DNA of 32,571 bases, taken from positions 1 through 32,571 of the IMG/VR virus record IMGVR_UViG_3300021478_000088; one strand, given 5' to 3'. The stretch comes from a virus. The notes beneath the pieces are model-generated. The model made no database searches. It was not told the origin of the DNA and saw nothing but the letters and a program-made list of their open reading frames with translations. The translations under genes and the position numbers were made by a program. Positions 15,850-22,305 of this stretch are shown piece after piece (the first letter of the stretch is position 1; the number at the start of each line of letters is the position of its first letter).

Positions 15850-16302
15850 CTATTCGTCGTAGACGACGGTGATGTCGAGCGCGCCATTCGCGCCGCCCGC
15901 GGTGTTGAAGAGCGTTTGGATGTACCCGATCGGGATCTCCTCGGGTTCCGGGAAGGGCCAGGACACGCCGACGCCCACCGAGCCACCGATGTCCTCGTTG
16001 CGGCTGTATTGAACCGGCGGCACGGGCGCGGCGGGCGCGGAGGTCCAGGTCGTATCGACGCGCATCGTTGATGCCGCGCCGAGTGGATTGCGCGGGTTCG
16101 GAACGAGCTGCCCCCCAGCGAGCGGCACGACGGTTCCGACCGCAGCGCCGGGAGCGAGTCCGCACTTCGTCGCCGTCGCGCTGCCGTTGATGATCCGCAT
16201 CTCCTTGATCCGGACCGGCCGCGAGGTCGCGTGGAAGGAGCAGATCGGCGCGCCGGCGGCGATGCCACCGGGACAGGAGAACGTCATTTCGTAGGTGGCC
16301 AT
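15850..16302 (-). CDS. Hypothetical virion protein, beta-rich
   Basis: A 150-residue protein with alternating hydrophobic residues and many Gly/Pro turns, starting MATYEMTFSCPGGIAAGAPI, with RPVRIKEMRIINGSATATKC in the middle and IGYIQTLFNTAGGANGAL near the end. GGAG lies four bases before the ATG. The pattern suggests a beta-sandwich virion component such as a decoration or tail-surface protein. It shares the (I/L)GYI(Q/D) motif with the lipoprotein-like 16892-17362, which is close by. No family recognised. Confidence 0.6.
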   Translation of the reverse strand: MATYEMTFSCPGGIAAGAPICSFHATSRPVRIKEMRIINGSATATKCGLAPGAAVGTVVPLAGGQLVPNPRNPLGAASTMRVDTTWTSAPAAPVPPVQYSRNEDIGGSVGVGVSWPFPEPEEIPIGYIQTLFNTAGGANGALDITVVYDE

Positions 16303-16318
16303 CGATCTCCTGCTGGCG

Positions 16319-16864
16319 TCACGCGCCGCCGTTGAAGCTCTCGACCGCCGCGAGCACCGCCTTCTCGACCTCCGCTTCGAGCCGCTGCTCGACTGCGATA
16401 TAGGCGACGCCCATGAACGGGTGCGGTGCGGTCCCCGGGTGGTGGACCTCTTTCTTCGAGACCCACTGCCCGTTCACCTTGAAGACCAGGAGGTGCGGCT
16501 TCGCACCGCGCTTCCGCGACTGGCCTTCTTGGAGCGGGCCGAAGGCGCCCGTCTTCGGCCGGATGATGTGCGGTGCGGTCCCGTTCTCGAGGTAGATCGC
16601 GTACGGCTTTGGCGCGACGATCTCCCCTTCAATCGCGGGGATGCCCCCTGCGACCTCGCCGGTGACCCGGCCGAAGATGTCGTCCTTGAGGTGCGAGCCC
16701 GAGGGCTTGTCGCTCCGGTTGACATGGGCCTTCGCGACCTGGACGCCGCGATCGACCGAGCGCTGCACGGCGACGCGGACGCCCCGCCGCAGCTTCGGGA
16801 GGAAGGACCGGTTCCACTCGCGCTGCAGCTCGTCGAGCCCCTCGATCGCGACGTCGAACTTCAT
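16319..16864 (-). CDS. HK97 gp10-like head-tail / tail completion protein
   Basis: A 181-residue protein with the gp10-family layout: an N-terminal helix-strand start (FDVAIEGLDELQREW), a helix with RGVRVAVQRSVDRGVQVAKA and the central motif KPYAIYLENGTAPHIIRPK, then a C-terminal HPFMGVAYIAVEQRLE helix. In HK97 and related phages gp10-like proteins complete the neck or tail end; here it would lie at the head-tail junction between gp36-like and gp37-position genes. The YLENGTAPH motif makes the family call quite safe, though the exact place in the neck is inferred. Confidence 0.8.
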   Translation of the reverse strand: MKFDVAIEGLDELQREWNRSFLPKLRRGVRVAVQRSVDRGVQVAKAHVNRSDKPSGSHLKDDIFGRVTGEVAGGIPAIEGEIVAPKPYAIYLENGTAPHIIRPKTGAFGPLQEGQSRKRGAKPHLLVFKVNGQWVSKKEVHHPGTAPHPFMGVAYIAVEQRLEAEVEKAVLAAVESFNGGA

Positions 16865-16891
16865 GACGTCGCGCCTCCGTTCACGAACTCA

Positions 16892-17362
16892 TCAGTACCC
16901 CAAATATACGGTGCAACCGCCGGTGAGCCCGACTTGGTAGACCTTCGAGATCAGCGTCGCGTGCCAAATGTTGGTCGCGAGCGGGAGCGGCTGGTTGACC
17001 TGCCCCGCCTTCCCCGCGCTGCCCGCGAAGTCCACGTAGACGGTGCCCTTCGTGTTGGAGCCGCAGTCGAGGAGGATCGCCTTCGCATACCGCGCGCCCG
17101 ACGAATACCACCCGCCATCCGTCACGGCGCCGTCGGCGAGCGTCGCGTCGATGTAGCCGAGGGGCTGCGGCTCGACGTCGGTAACGAACTCCGCCTGGAT
17201 GATCGCGCCGTTGTAGTCGGCGTTCCCTGAAGTGGCGCCCAGCTTCGGCCCGGATGGCGGCGCCGGCTCGCGCTCGTCATGCCCGCACGCCTCGACGGTG
17301 ACCGTGAGCGCGAGCGCGACGACCGACAGAAGCGTGGCCCCTGCGCGCGTGTGGCTTCGCAT
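16892..17362 (-). CDS. Lipoprotein-like protein within the virion operon
   Basis: A 156-residue protein. Residues 1-26 form a signal peptide: basic start (MRSHTRAG), hydrophobic core (ATLLSVVALALTVTV) and a cysteine at 26 in VEAC, a lipobox-like end whose -2 Glu is unusual. A Pro/charged linker follows, then a beta-rich domain (NADYNGAIIQAEFV, QPLGYIDATLADGA, VYQVGLTGGCTVYLGY). It would be exported and, if the lipobox works, fixed to a membrane. It lies between gp36-like and gp10-like genes with two bases to its upstream neighbour, so it is expressed with the virion genes. Superinfection exclusion is one possible role. Confidence 0.65.
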   Translation of the reverse strand: MRSHTRAGATLLSVVALALTVTVEACGHDEREPAPPSGPKLGATSGNADYNGAIIQAEFVTDVEPQPLGYIDATLADGAVTDGGWYSSGARYAKAILLDCGSNTKGTVYVDFAGSAGKAGQVNQPLPLATNIWHATLISKVYQVGLTGGCTVYLGY

Positions 17363-17364
17363 GG

Positions 17365-17874
17365 TCAGAAGTCTCCCGATCGATTCGATCCGTCTTGCGC
17401 GTCGCAGATCATCCGCGGGTCGCAGTTGGTGACGATGCCGCCCGCGTTGCCCGGCGGGTTACCGCCGACCAGATCGGACAGCCACTCCTTCGAGTCGACC
17501 ATGTCCTCGCAGAACTCCATCGCCTCTTTGCGCGGCCCGCTCCCGTAGACCTTCACATACTCCGCGTGGCGCTCGTAGACGAACGCGCGGAACCAGAGCA
17601 GCGACGCCGTCTGGATGTTCGCGGGGATCGGGTTCTGGGCGATCGGGAACGGCCCCGGGTAGACGCGCTTCAGGAATCCGTCGACCCGGGTGCACGCGAG
17701 ATTCGCGAGCCGGTTGAAGACCAGCATCGCCGCGGGGCTGATGGTGATCGACACGCCGGGGATGATCGCCGGCCCGTTGTTGAGATCGTCGAGCGTCGCG
17801 ACGAGCACCTGCGGCGTGAGGAACGCCGCGGCGTCGTCGTAGTTGAAGTACGGCGGCGGGGATGTCAGGGCCAA
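17365..17874 (-). CDS. Head-tail connector protein (Mu gp36 / DUF1320-like)
   Basis: A 169-residue protein with the core LACTRVDGFLKRVYPGPFPI followed by IQTASLLWFRAFVYERHAEY, which is the helical pattern of gp36-type connector proteins that join the portal to the tail completion ring. The N-terminus has FNYDDAAAFLTPQVLVATLD. The start is TTG at 17874, with GAGG six bases upstream; no ATG lies near. Gene order capsid, (HNH), (unknown), gp36-like, gp10-like is that of the Mu group. The C-terminal tail with Asp, Asn and Gly appears disordered. Confidence 0.72.
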   Translation of the reverse strand: MALTSPPPYFNYDDAAAFLTPQVLVATLDDLNNGPAIIPGVSITISPAAMLVFNRLANLACTRVDGFLKRVYPGPFPIAQNPIPANIQTASLLWFRAFVYERHAEYVKVYGSGPRKEAMEFCEDMVDSKEWLSDLVGGNPPGNAGGIVTNCDPRMICDAQDGSNRSGDF

Positions 17875-17921
17875 GGGGAACCTCCGCGGCCGTCCGCCGT
17901 ACTTCGCCTACGCGCGTGGCT

Positions 17922-18596
17922 TCAGATCCGCTCGCAGCAGCCGCCATCGCGGAGCAGCTGCGCGCTCCTGCGGTGCAGCTTGTTCGTCATGTCGAAGCGC
18001 AGGATCTCGCCGGGGACGGCGGGCTCGTGCGAGTCGGTCTCGGGAACGGGCTCGACGATCGCCTCGCCCTTCTTGTCGCGACCGACGACGACGTGCTCCG
18101 TGCCCTTCGGCCAATACGTCTTGTCCATCGTGCTACCGACGAACGAGCCGTGGACGAGCTCGACCTCGAGCACGCCCTTGTCGGGCAGCGGGCGCGAAGC
18201 GCGGCGCTCCGACGGGCGCTCATGCGCCATGAGCTGGCGACCGTCGAGCACGGTCTGGCCGAAGTCCGCGGGCTTCACCTGCGCCCGGGCGTGCGCCGTC
18301 GCTTCCGACGCCTGCTGCTTCGCCGAATCGACTTGGGCGTGGAAGGCTGCGCGCTCGTCGTTCAGCTGCTCGCGGAACTCCTCGCGGATCGCCGCGATCT
18401 CGACCGCCTTCTCCGCCTTCATCTCGGCGCGGAGCTCGGCCTTGATCGCCTCGAGGTCGAGGTCCGCATGCTTCGCGCCAGCCGCGCGAGGCCCCCTACT
18501 CGCACCGCGCGGCGCTCCCTCGTTCGTGCCGTCGGGCGGGGTCTGCGCCGTCTGCATGCTCGTCTGCTCGTTCTCGTTCGCGTTCGCGTTCGCCAT
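17922..18596 (-). CDS. Hypothetical protein, coiled coil plus VELVHGS module
   Basis: A 224-residue protein. Residues 1-45 are low-complexity (Asn/Ala/Glu, then Gly/Arg/Ala). Residues about 46-105 form a long amphipathic helix (DLEAIKAELRAEMKAEKAVE and onward) that should be a coiled coil. The C-terminal domain has VLEVELVHGSFVG, then HVVVGRDKKGEAIVEPVPET and PAVPGEILRFDMTNKLHRRS. The same module occurs in 15386-15838. It is the first gene after the HNH insertion downstream of the capsid. No clear ribosome site precedes the ATG. Role unknown. Confidence 0.6.
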   Translation of the reverse strand: MANANANENEQTSMQTAQTPPDGTNEGAPRGASRGPRAAGAKHADLDLEAIKAELRAEMKAEKAVEIAAIREEFREQLNDERAAFHAQVDSAKQQASEATAHARAQVKPADFGQTVLDGRQLMAHERPSERRASRPLPDKGVLEVELVHGSFVGSTMDKTYWPKGTEHVVVGRDKKGEAIVEPVPETDSHEPAVPGEILRFDMTNKLHRRSAQLLRDGGCCERI

Positions 18597-18637
18597 GAGG
18601 GGACCGTGTCTTTCGGGGTGACCGCGGCGAGGACGTG

Positions 18638-18659
18638 CGCGCCGCCGGAGTGCGGCGCG
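18638..18659. other. 8-bp GC hairpin between HNH gene and next virion gene
   Basis: CGCGCCGC and GCGGCGCG form a perfect 8-bp stem with a 6-base loop in the 124-base gap between 18596 and 18721. No T-tract follows on either strand. Apart from this hairpin and the short upstream leader of the next gene I see nothing else in the gap. Confidence 0.4.
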
Positions 18660-18720
18660 GGCGACACATCGCAGCCCGGCGGGAGGCCGGAGAGGGTCGG
18701 GGAGTCTCTGCGCGAGTCCG

Positions 18721-19524
18721 CTAGGCGGCTTCGCCGAGTCGTTGGAGGGCGAGCGCGAAGCGCTCAGCGACCGCCGTGGGATTGAGTCCGTGAACCTTGA
18801 GGAACACGTTCACCGGCTTGTCCTTCTTCTTCGCGTTGCAACGCTCGCAGGCCGGGGCGATGTTGCAGGGCCCGTGACGCCCGCCGCGCACGATCGGGAC
18901 GACGTGGTCCATCTCCGTGTCTTGGTCAGTGACCGCGTTCCCGCAGTACGCGCAGCAGCAACCGAAGGCGTTGCAGATGGCGATCCATTGCGTTGGCGTG
19001 AGCCCGTCGTCCACCGAGAGCATCCGCGCGCGGCGCTTCTCGTTGTTCAGGCGGATGATCATTCGGCCGCGGTGAGTGGCGGCCCATGCGGCCCTGCGCG
19101 CCCGCCGCTTCGCGAGATTGGCCTTCCCCTTGGGACCGGCGAGCCACTTACGCCGTTCAGCGTTTCGCTTCGCGCGGTACGAGGGATCGGTCGCGATTCG
19201 CTCTCGCTCACGAGCTACGTCGGCCGCTCTCTTTTCCTCCCGAGCGCCCGCTGCCTGGACCTTCGCCCGATAGACAGGGTCGCTGGCGTAGCGCTCGCGA
19301 CGCCTCGCGTTATTCCGTGCCTTGCTCTCCCGCTTCGCGTTCTTCGCGGTCGCGCGCTGAGCATCGCAAGCCTTGCACGGCATTTGAACGCCGTACGTGA
19401 TGAACCTGCGTGAGCCCTCCGCCGCCGGGTAGAAGTCGTCCGCTTTGGACTTCTCCTCCCGGCAACGGGTGCAGACAAGACGGCTCGTATCTGCTGGCTG
19501 TTGGACCACACGGCGAAACACCAT
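18721..19524 (-). CDS. HNH endonuclease with N-terminal zinc ribbon
   Basis: A 267-residue protein from the ATG at 19524 (a TTG at 19545 would add seven residues). The C-terminal region (about residues 169-240) is a classical HNH domain: CAYCGN, then MDHVVPIVRGG, then CNIAPACERCNAKKKDKP, with two CxxC pairs for structural zinc and the DH and N catalytic positions. N-terminal CTRC and CKAC form another zinc ribbon, and the middle is a very basic helical linker for DNA contact. It separates the capsid gene from the connector genes and has its own promoter-like sequence, as expected for a homing endonuclease. A role in packaging, as for HK97 gp74, is less likely because it is far from the terminase genes. 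Confidence 0.82.
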   Translation of the reverse strand: MVFRRVVQQPADTSRLVCTRCREEKSKADDFYPAAEGSRRFITYGVQMPCKACDAQRATAKNAKRESKARNNARRRERYASDPVYRAKVQAAGAREEKRAADVARERERIATDPSYRAKRNAERRKWLAGPKGKANLAKRRARRAAWAATHRGRMIIRLNNEKRRARMLSVDDGLTPTQWIAICNAFGCCCAYCGNAVTDQDTEMDHVVPIVRGGRHGPCNIAPACERCNAKKKDKPVNVFLKVHGLNPTAVAERFALALQRLGEAA

Positions 19525-19559
19525 GCAGCCCAATCTAACCAACAAATGGTAGCGCGCAA
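19522..19559 (-). promoter_or_regulatory. Putative promoter of the second HNH gene
   Basis: On the minus strand TTGCGC (19559-19554), a 16-base spacer and TAGATT (19537-19532) precede the ATG at 19524 by seven bases. The -10 sequence and the spacer length are identical to those of the two plus-strand promoters at 30057 and 31767. If used, the mRNA would be leaderless or nearly so, and there is indeed no ribosome site before this ATG. Confidence 0.45.
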
Positions 19560-19605
19560 CGGACGCCGTCCACGCACTTTGGACGTCGTGCGCTACGCAG
19601 CTAAC

Positions 19606-20910
19606 TCATTGATACGCGCCAGCAATCAGTCCGCCCACAAGGCCCGAGGTCATGACCTCGGCATCGTTGTGAACCGCGACCAATTGGGAGCCACCCATGC
19701 TCCCGCGGAACTGGTTGAAGAACTCGCGGATCACGAAGCCGCCGGACGCCTGGCCGTCGGCGAGGCCGTTCGCGGCGTTCCACCGGAAGGTGTAGCTCGT
19801 CGCGATGTCGTCCTGCGAGGTCGGCGGCATCTGGTCCGGCTGGCGGATCAGGATGCAGCTCGTGCCCCACATGAACGTGAGCCCGCCGCCGTTCGGCGAG
19901 TAGTACTTCATGCGGCCGACGTAGATGGGCGGCAGCTCGAGGAGCCCGGCCATCGCCTCGGGGCCCGGGATCGGCGCTGCGCCAATCTTGTACGTGATGT
20001 ACTTTTGGACCGCGGGGTTCCGCTGGAAGGCGTGCCAGAGCGGCTCCGCCATGATGATGCCGGAGATCTCACCGAGCGACTGCTCGATGCGGCCGTGCAG
20101 GTCCTTGATCGGGTCCGAGCTCCCGCCGCCGTCCCACTGGAAACCGGCGCCGAGGGTGACGACGTTGTTCGAGTTCCAGTTGCCGGCCGTCGTGAGGAGG
20201 TTCGCGACGCGGAGCTCCCGGCGCATCAGGAGCGCGATGAGGACGCGCTTCAGGGTCGCCTGCCGGATCTTGAGCGGCGCGTCCGCGTTCGCCTCGACCT
20301 GCGTCGGGACGAAGCCGCCGAGCGCGAACTCCACCGTGGAGAACGGCGTGTTGGACAGCCGCGGGTTGACCTCGGGCACCTGCGCGCCGCCGGCGCCCAT
20401 GATGGGCTCGACGAGCTGGAAGGCGTCCTTGTCGGAGAAGATCCAGTACTTGTCCGACTGCTTGTTGACGATCACCGGGGGCGAGCCCATGTCGGCGATC
20501 GGCTTGAAGTTCCGGTAGCCGCCCGCGAAGTTGGGCAGGCCCGACTGGATGTGGACGTCGCTCGGGCCGAGGTCCGCGAACTGCGCGGAGCGCGCGCGCT
20601 CCGCGAAGTTGATGCTCGAGGGGGGCTGGTAGCCCGCCATGCTGAAGGCCTGACCTCCGCCTTTGCCGACGGCGCCGAGGGTGTTCAGCGCGTCGAAGCC
20701 GCCGCGATAGGCGTTGCCCATCAGCTGGAGCGACTCGCCGTGCATCCAGTCGGCGCACATCTTGTGGATGGTTTCGTCGCGCGTGTCGTCCTTGACCGAC
20801 CACTTTGCGAGCTGGTTGCCGGCGGCGTCGTAGACGTAGCCGTTGTTGAAGTCCATGTGCGTCGCGGTCGGGAACGCGGCGCTCGTAAACTGGATGACTT
20901 GAGCTCGCAT
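19606..20910 (-). CDS. Major capsid protein
   Basis: A 434-residue protein with the size and position of a major capsid protein: it follows protease/scaffold and decoration genes. Seen are an E-loop-like region (NKQSDKYWIFSDKDAF), a conserved APLKIRQATLKRVLIALLMR segment, LRVANLLTTAGNWNSNNVVT, a P-domain/A-domain sequence IIMAEPLWHAFQRNPAVQKY, and the C-terminal FRWNAANGLADGQASGGFVI. These fit the HK97-fold capsid proteins of Mu-like and related phages. The start at ATG 20910 is chosen because GGAG lies five bases upstream; a longer frame to 21000 reads through leader sequence. Cleavage of the N-terminus by the protease is possible but no site is evident. Confidence 0.85.
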   Translation of the reverse strand: MRAQVIQFTSAAFPTATHMDFNNGYVYDAAGNQLAKWSVKDDTRDETIHKMCADWMHGESLQLMGNAYRGGFDALNTLGAVGKGGGQAFSMAGYQPPSSINFAERARSAQFADLGPSDVHIQSGLPNFAGGYRNFKPIADMGSPPVIVNKQSDKYWIFSDKDAFQLVEPIMGAGGAQVPEVNPRLSNTPFSTVEFALGGFVPTQVEANADAPLKIRQATLKRVLIALLMRRELRVANLLTTAGNWNSNNVVTLGAGFQWDGGGSSDPIKDLHGRIEQSLGEISGIIMAEPLWHAFQRNPAVQKYITYKIGAAPIPGPEAMAGLLELPPIYVGRMKYYSPNGGGLTFMWGTSCILIRQPDQMPPTSQDDIATSYTFRWNAANGLADGQASGGFVIREFFNQFRGSMGGSQLVAVHNDAEVMTSGLVGGLIAGAYQ

Positions 20911-21026
20911 GTGATCTCCGTGGTGAGGGATGAGGGCGTGGCTGTCCGACCGCGGAGGGGTTCGCTCCGACTCGCGGAAAACGGCGCGCCCTGCCGACAA
21001 CGGCGAGCGCAGTGAGGGGTGAGGTT

Positions 21027-21067
21027 CCTCGGCGCGCGGGCCTTTCGTCCCGCCGCGCGCACCGAGG
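21027..21067 (-). other. Imperfect hairpin in the capsid gene leader
   Basis: CCTCGG (21027-21032) pairs with CCGAGG (21062-21067), and the inner GCGCGGG region pairs with CCCGCCGCGC with bulges. It lies in the 169-base gap between decoration and capsid genes, just after the decoration stop. No T-tract follows, so it may protect or process the very abundant capsid mRNA. The rest of the gap is the capsid leader ending with its GGAG. Confidence 0.35.
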
Positions 21068-21079
21068 ACGAGAAGTGCT

Positions 21080-21532
21080 TTAGACCGCGACCTGGCCCGC
21101 GCTGAGCATCACGAGGATCTGGTCGCCCGCGGCGCCGGCCTGCGTGAGCGCAATACCGAGGACGACGGCGGCCGAGGCGTACGTCTTCACGTTGCCCGGC
21201 GTCGTGTTGTCGGCCATCACCTGCGCGTTGACGTTGATCGCCGCGGTGGCGATGCAGACCGCGAGCGGTCCAAAGAACCGAACGCGCCCCGCGGTGCCAG
21301 GCGTTCCCGCGGCGGCGCCGGCCTTGATGATCTCGAGCGTGACTCCGACGCAGCGGACGCCGCCGCCGGACGGGAGGATGACGCCGAGGCCGTCGATCGT
21401 TTGCGAGGCGGAGTTGTAGTAGGTCGTGTCGATCTGGACGAGGAAGTTGGCGGGGATGTCCGTGCCGCTGTAGTTCGCGACCGGCATGTCGAGGTCGTAA
21501 CCGTTCTCCGCGATCTGCAGATTCAGAGCCAT
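21080..21532 (-). CDS. Head decoration / capsid stabilising protein
   Basis: A 150-residue beta-rich protein between the protease-scaffold and the capsid genes, the usual site of a decoration protein. It has repeated short strands with small residues: YDLDMPVANYSGTDIPANFL, GRVRFFGPLAVCIATAAINV and VKTYASAAVVLGIALTQAGA, ending DQILVMLSAGQVAV. That pattern, with a V-G-V-A-L-like segment near the C-terminus, is typical of DUF2190-type cement proteins that bind capsid capsomers. GGAGATC lies before the ATG. The functional call is by position and fold-like pattern. Confidence 0.7.
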   Translation of the reverse strand: MALNLQIAENGYDLDMPVANYSGTDIPANFLVQIDTTYYNSASQTIDGLGVILPSGGGVRCVGVTLEIIKAGAAAGTPGTAGRVRFFGPLAVCIATAAINVNAQVMADNTTPGNVKTYASAAVVLGIALTQAGAAGDQILVMLSAGQVAV

Positions 21533-21576
21533 GGGGGGATCTCCGGTGTGAGGGACAGAGCGCGGCCTCCCCGTTC

Positions 21577-21595
21577 GAACGCGCCTATCGCGTTC
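21577..21595. other. 7-bp hairpin in the decoration gene leader
   Basis: GAACGCG and CGCGTTC form a perfect 7-bp inverted repeat around CCTAT, in the 131-base gap upstream of the decoration gene. It could be an operator or an RNA stem. A second hairpin at 21638-21658 lies in the same gap. Confidence 0.35.
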
Positions 21596-21637
21596 TCAGG
21601 CTCGGTCCCCGCGCGGGGGTTCTTGCAGTGAAGGGAG

Positions 21638-21658
21638 CGGGGCGCGCGAGGCGCCCCG
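21638..21658 (-). terminator. 8-bp hairpin just after the protease-scaffold stop
   Basis: CGGGGCGC and GCGCCCCG form a perfect stem with loop GCGAG, starting six bases after the stop codon of the protease-scaffold gene. There is no T-tract, so factor-independent termination is doubtful; an RNA 3'-end stabiliser or processing stem is equally possible. Confidence 0.35.
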
Positions 21659-21663
21659 TCGGT

Positions 21664-22305
21664 TCAGACGGCGACGTCGAGGGCGAGGTATTCCTTCGCC
21701 GCCTTGATGAGCTGCTGCTCGCTCATCCGGAGCACCATGGCCTGCGCCTCGCCGAGCGAGACCCGGCCCGTGCGCGCGATCGCATGGGAGAGCGCGACCT
21801 GATCGATCTTCACCTTCTCGGGGTCACCGACGCGGGCGACCGTGGGCTCGCGGGTGTTGCCGCCGGCGACGATCGTGCGGCCGAGGTGTTGCTTGTCCTT
21901 CGGGACCTTCGGGTAGTACGCCGCGAACGCCGCCGGGCAGTTCGTGCGGTACTCCGTCAGCTGGGCGCGCATCTCTTCCTTCGCGCCCTTCGTGTCGGAG
22001 TAGAAGGCGATCGCGTCGGTCACGTCCTGATCGATCGTGGCCTTCGCGTGCTCGTCGAGAAGGACCTGCTGGTCGGCCAGCTTCTTTCGAAGCGCCGTGA
22101 GCTCCGCATCCTGGAGCGAGAACTTCGTCGTCAGGTCGGTCGCCGCCTTCTCGGCCGCGGCGCGCGCGGTCTTCTCCGCCGCGAGGTTCTGCTCGCTGAG
22201 CGTGAGCTTCTGGGTGACCTCGGAGAGGTCGGTGCTCGCCTTGACGAGCTTGGTCTGAGTCTCGCTGAGGAGCGTCGTCACCTTGTTCTCATCGCTCATG
22301 GACAT
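21664..22305 (-). CDS. Nested scaffold protein from an internal start
   Basis: Within the fusion gene, codon 865 is ATG (22305) preceded by GGGAGAC, a good ribosome site, with a second ATG two codons later. Initiation there would give a separate 213-residue product containing the coiled coil (SDENKVTTLLSETQTKLVKA onward) and the C-terminal domain. In Mu the scaffold gpZ is made in this way from inside the protease gene I, and lambda Nu3 is nested in C likewise. The acidic linker just before (TSDEGDLDGSTGD) marks a domain boundary. The inference is good but not proved by sequence alone. Confidence 0.6.
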   Translation of the reverse strand: MSMSDENKVTTLLSETQTKLVKASTDLSEVTQKLTLSEQNLAAEKTARAAAEKAATDLTTKFSLQDAELTALRKKLADQQVLLDEHAKATIDQDVTDAIAFYSDTKGAKEEMRAQLTEYRTNCPAAFAAYYPKVPKDKQHLGRTIVAGGNTREPTVARVGDPEKVKIDQVALSHAIARTGRVSLGEAQAMVLRMSEQQLIKAAKEYLALDVAV

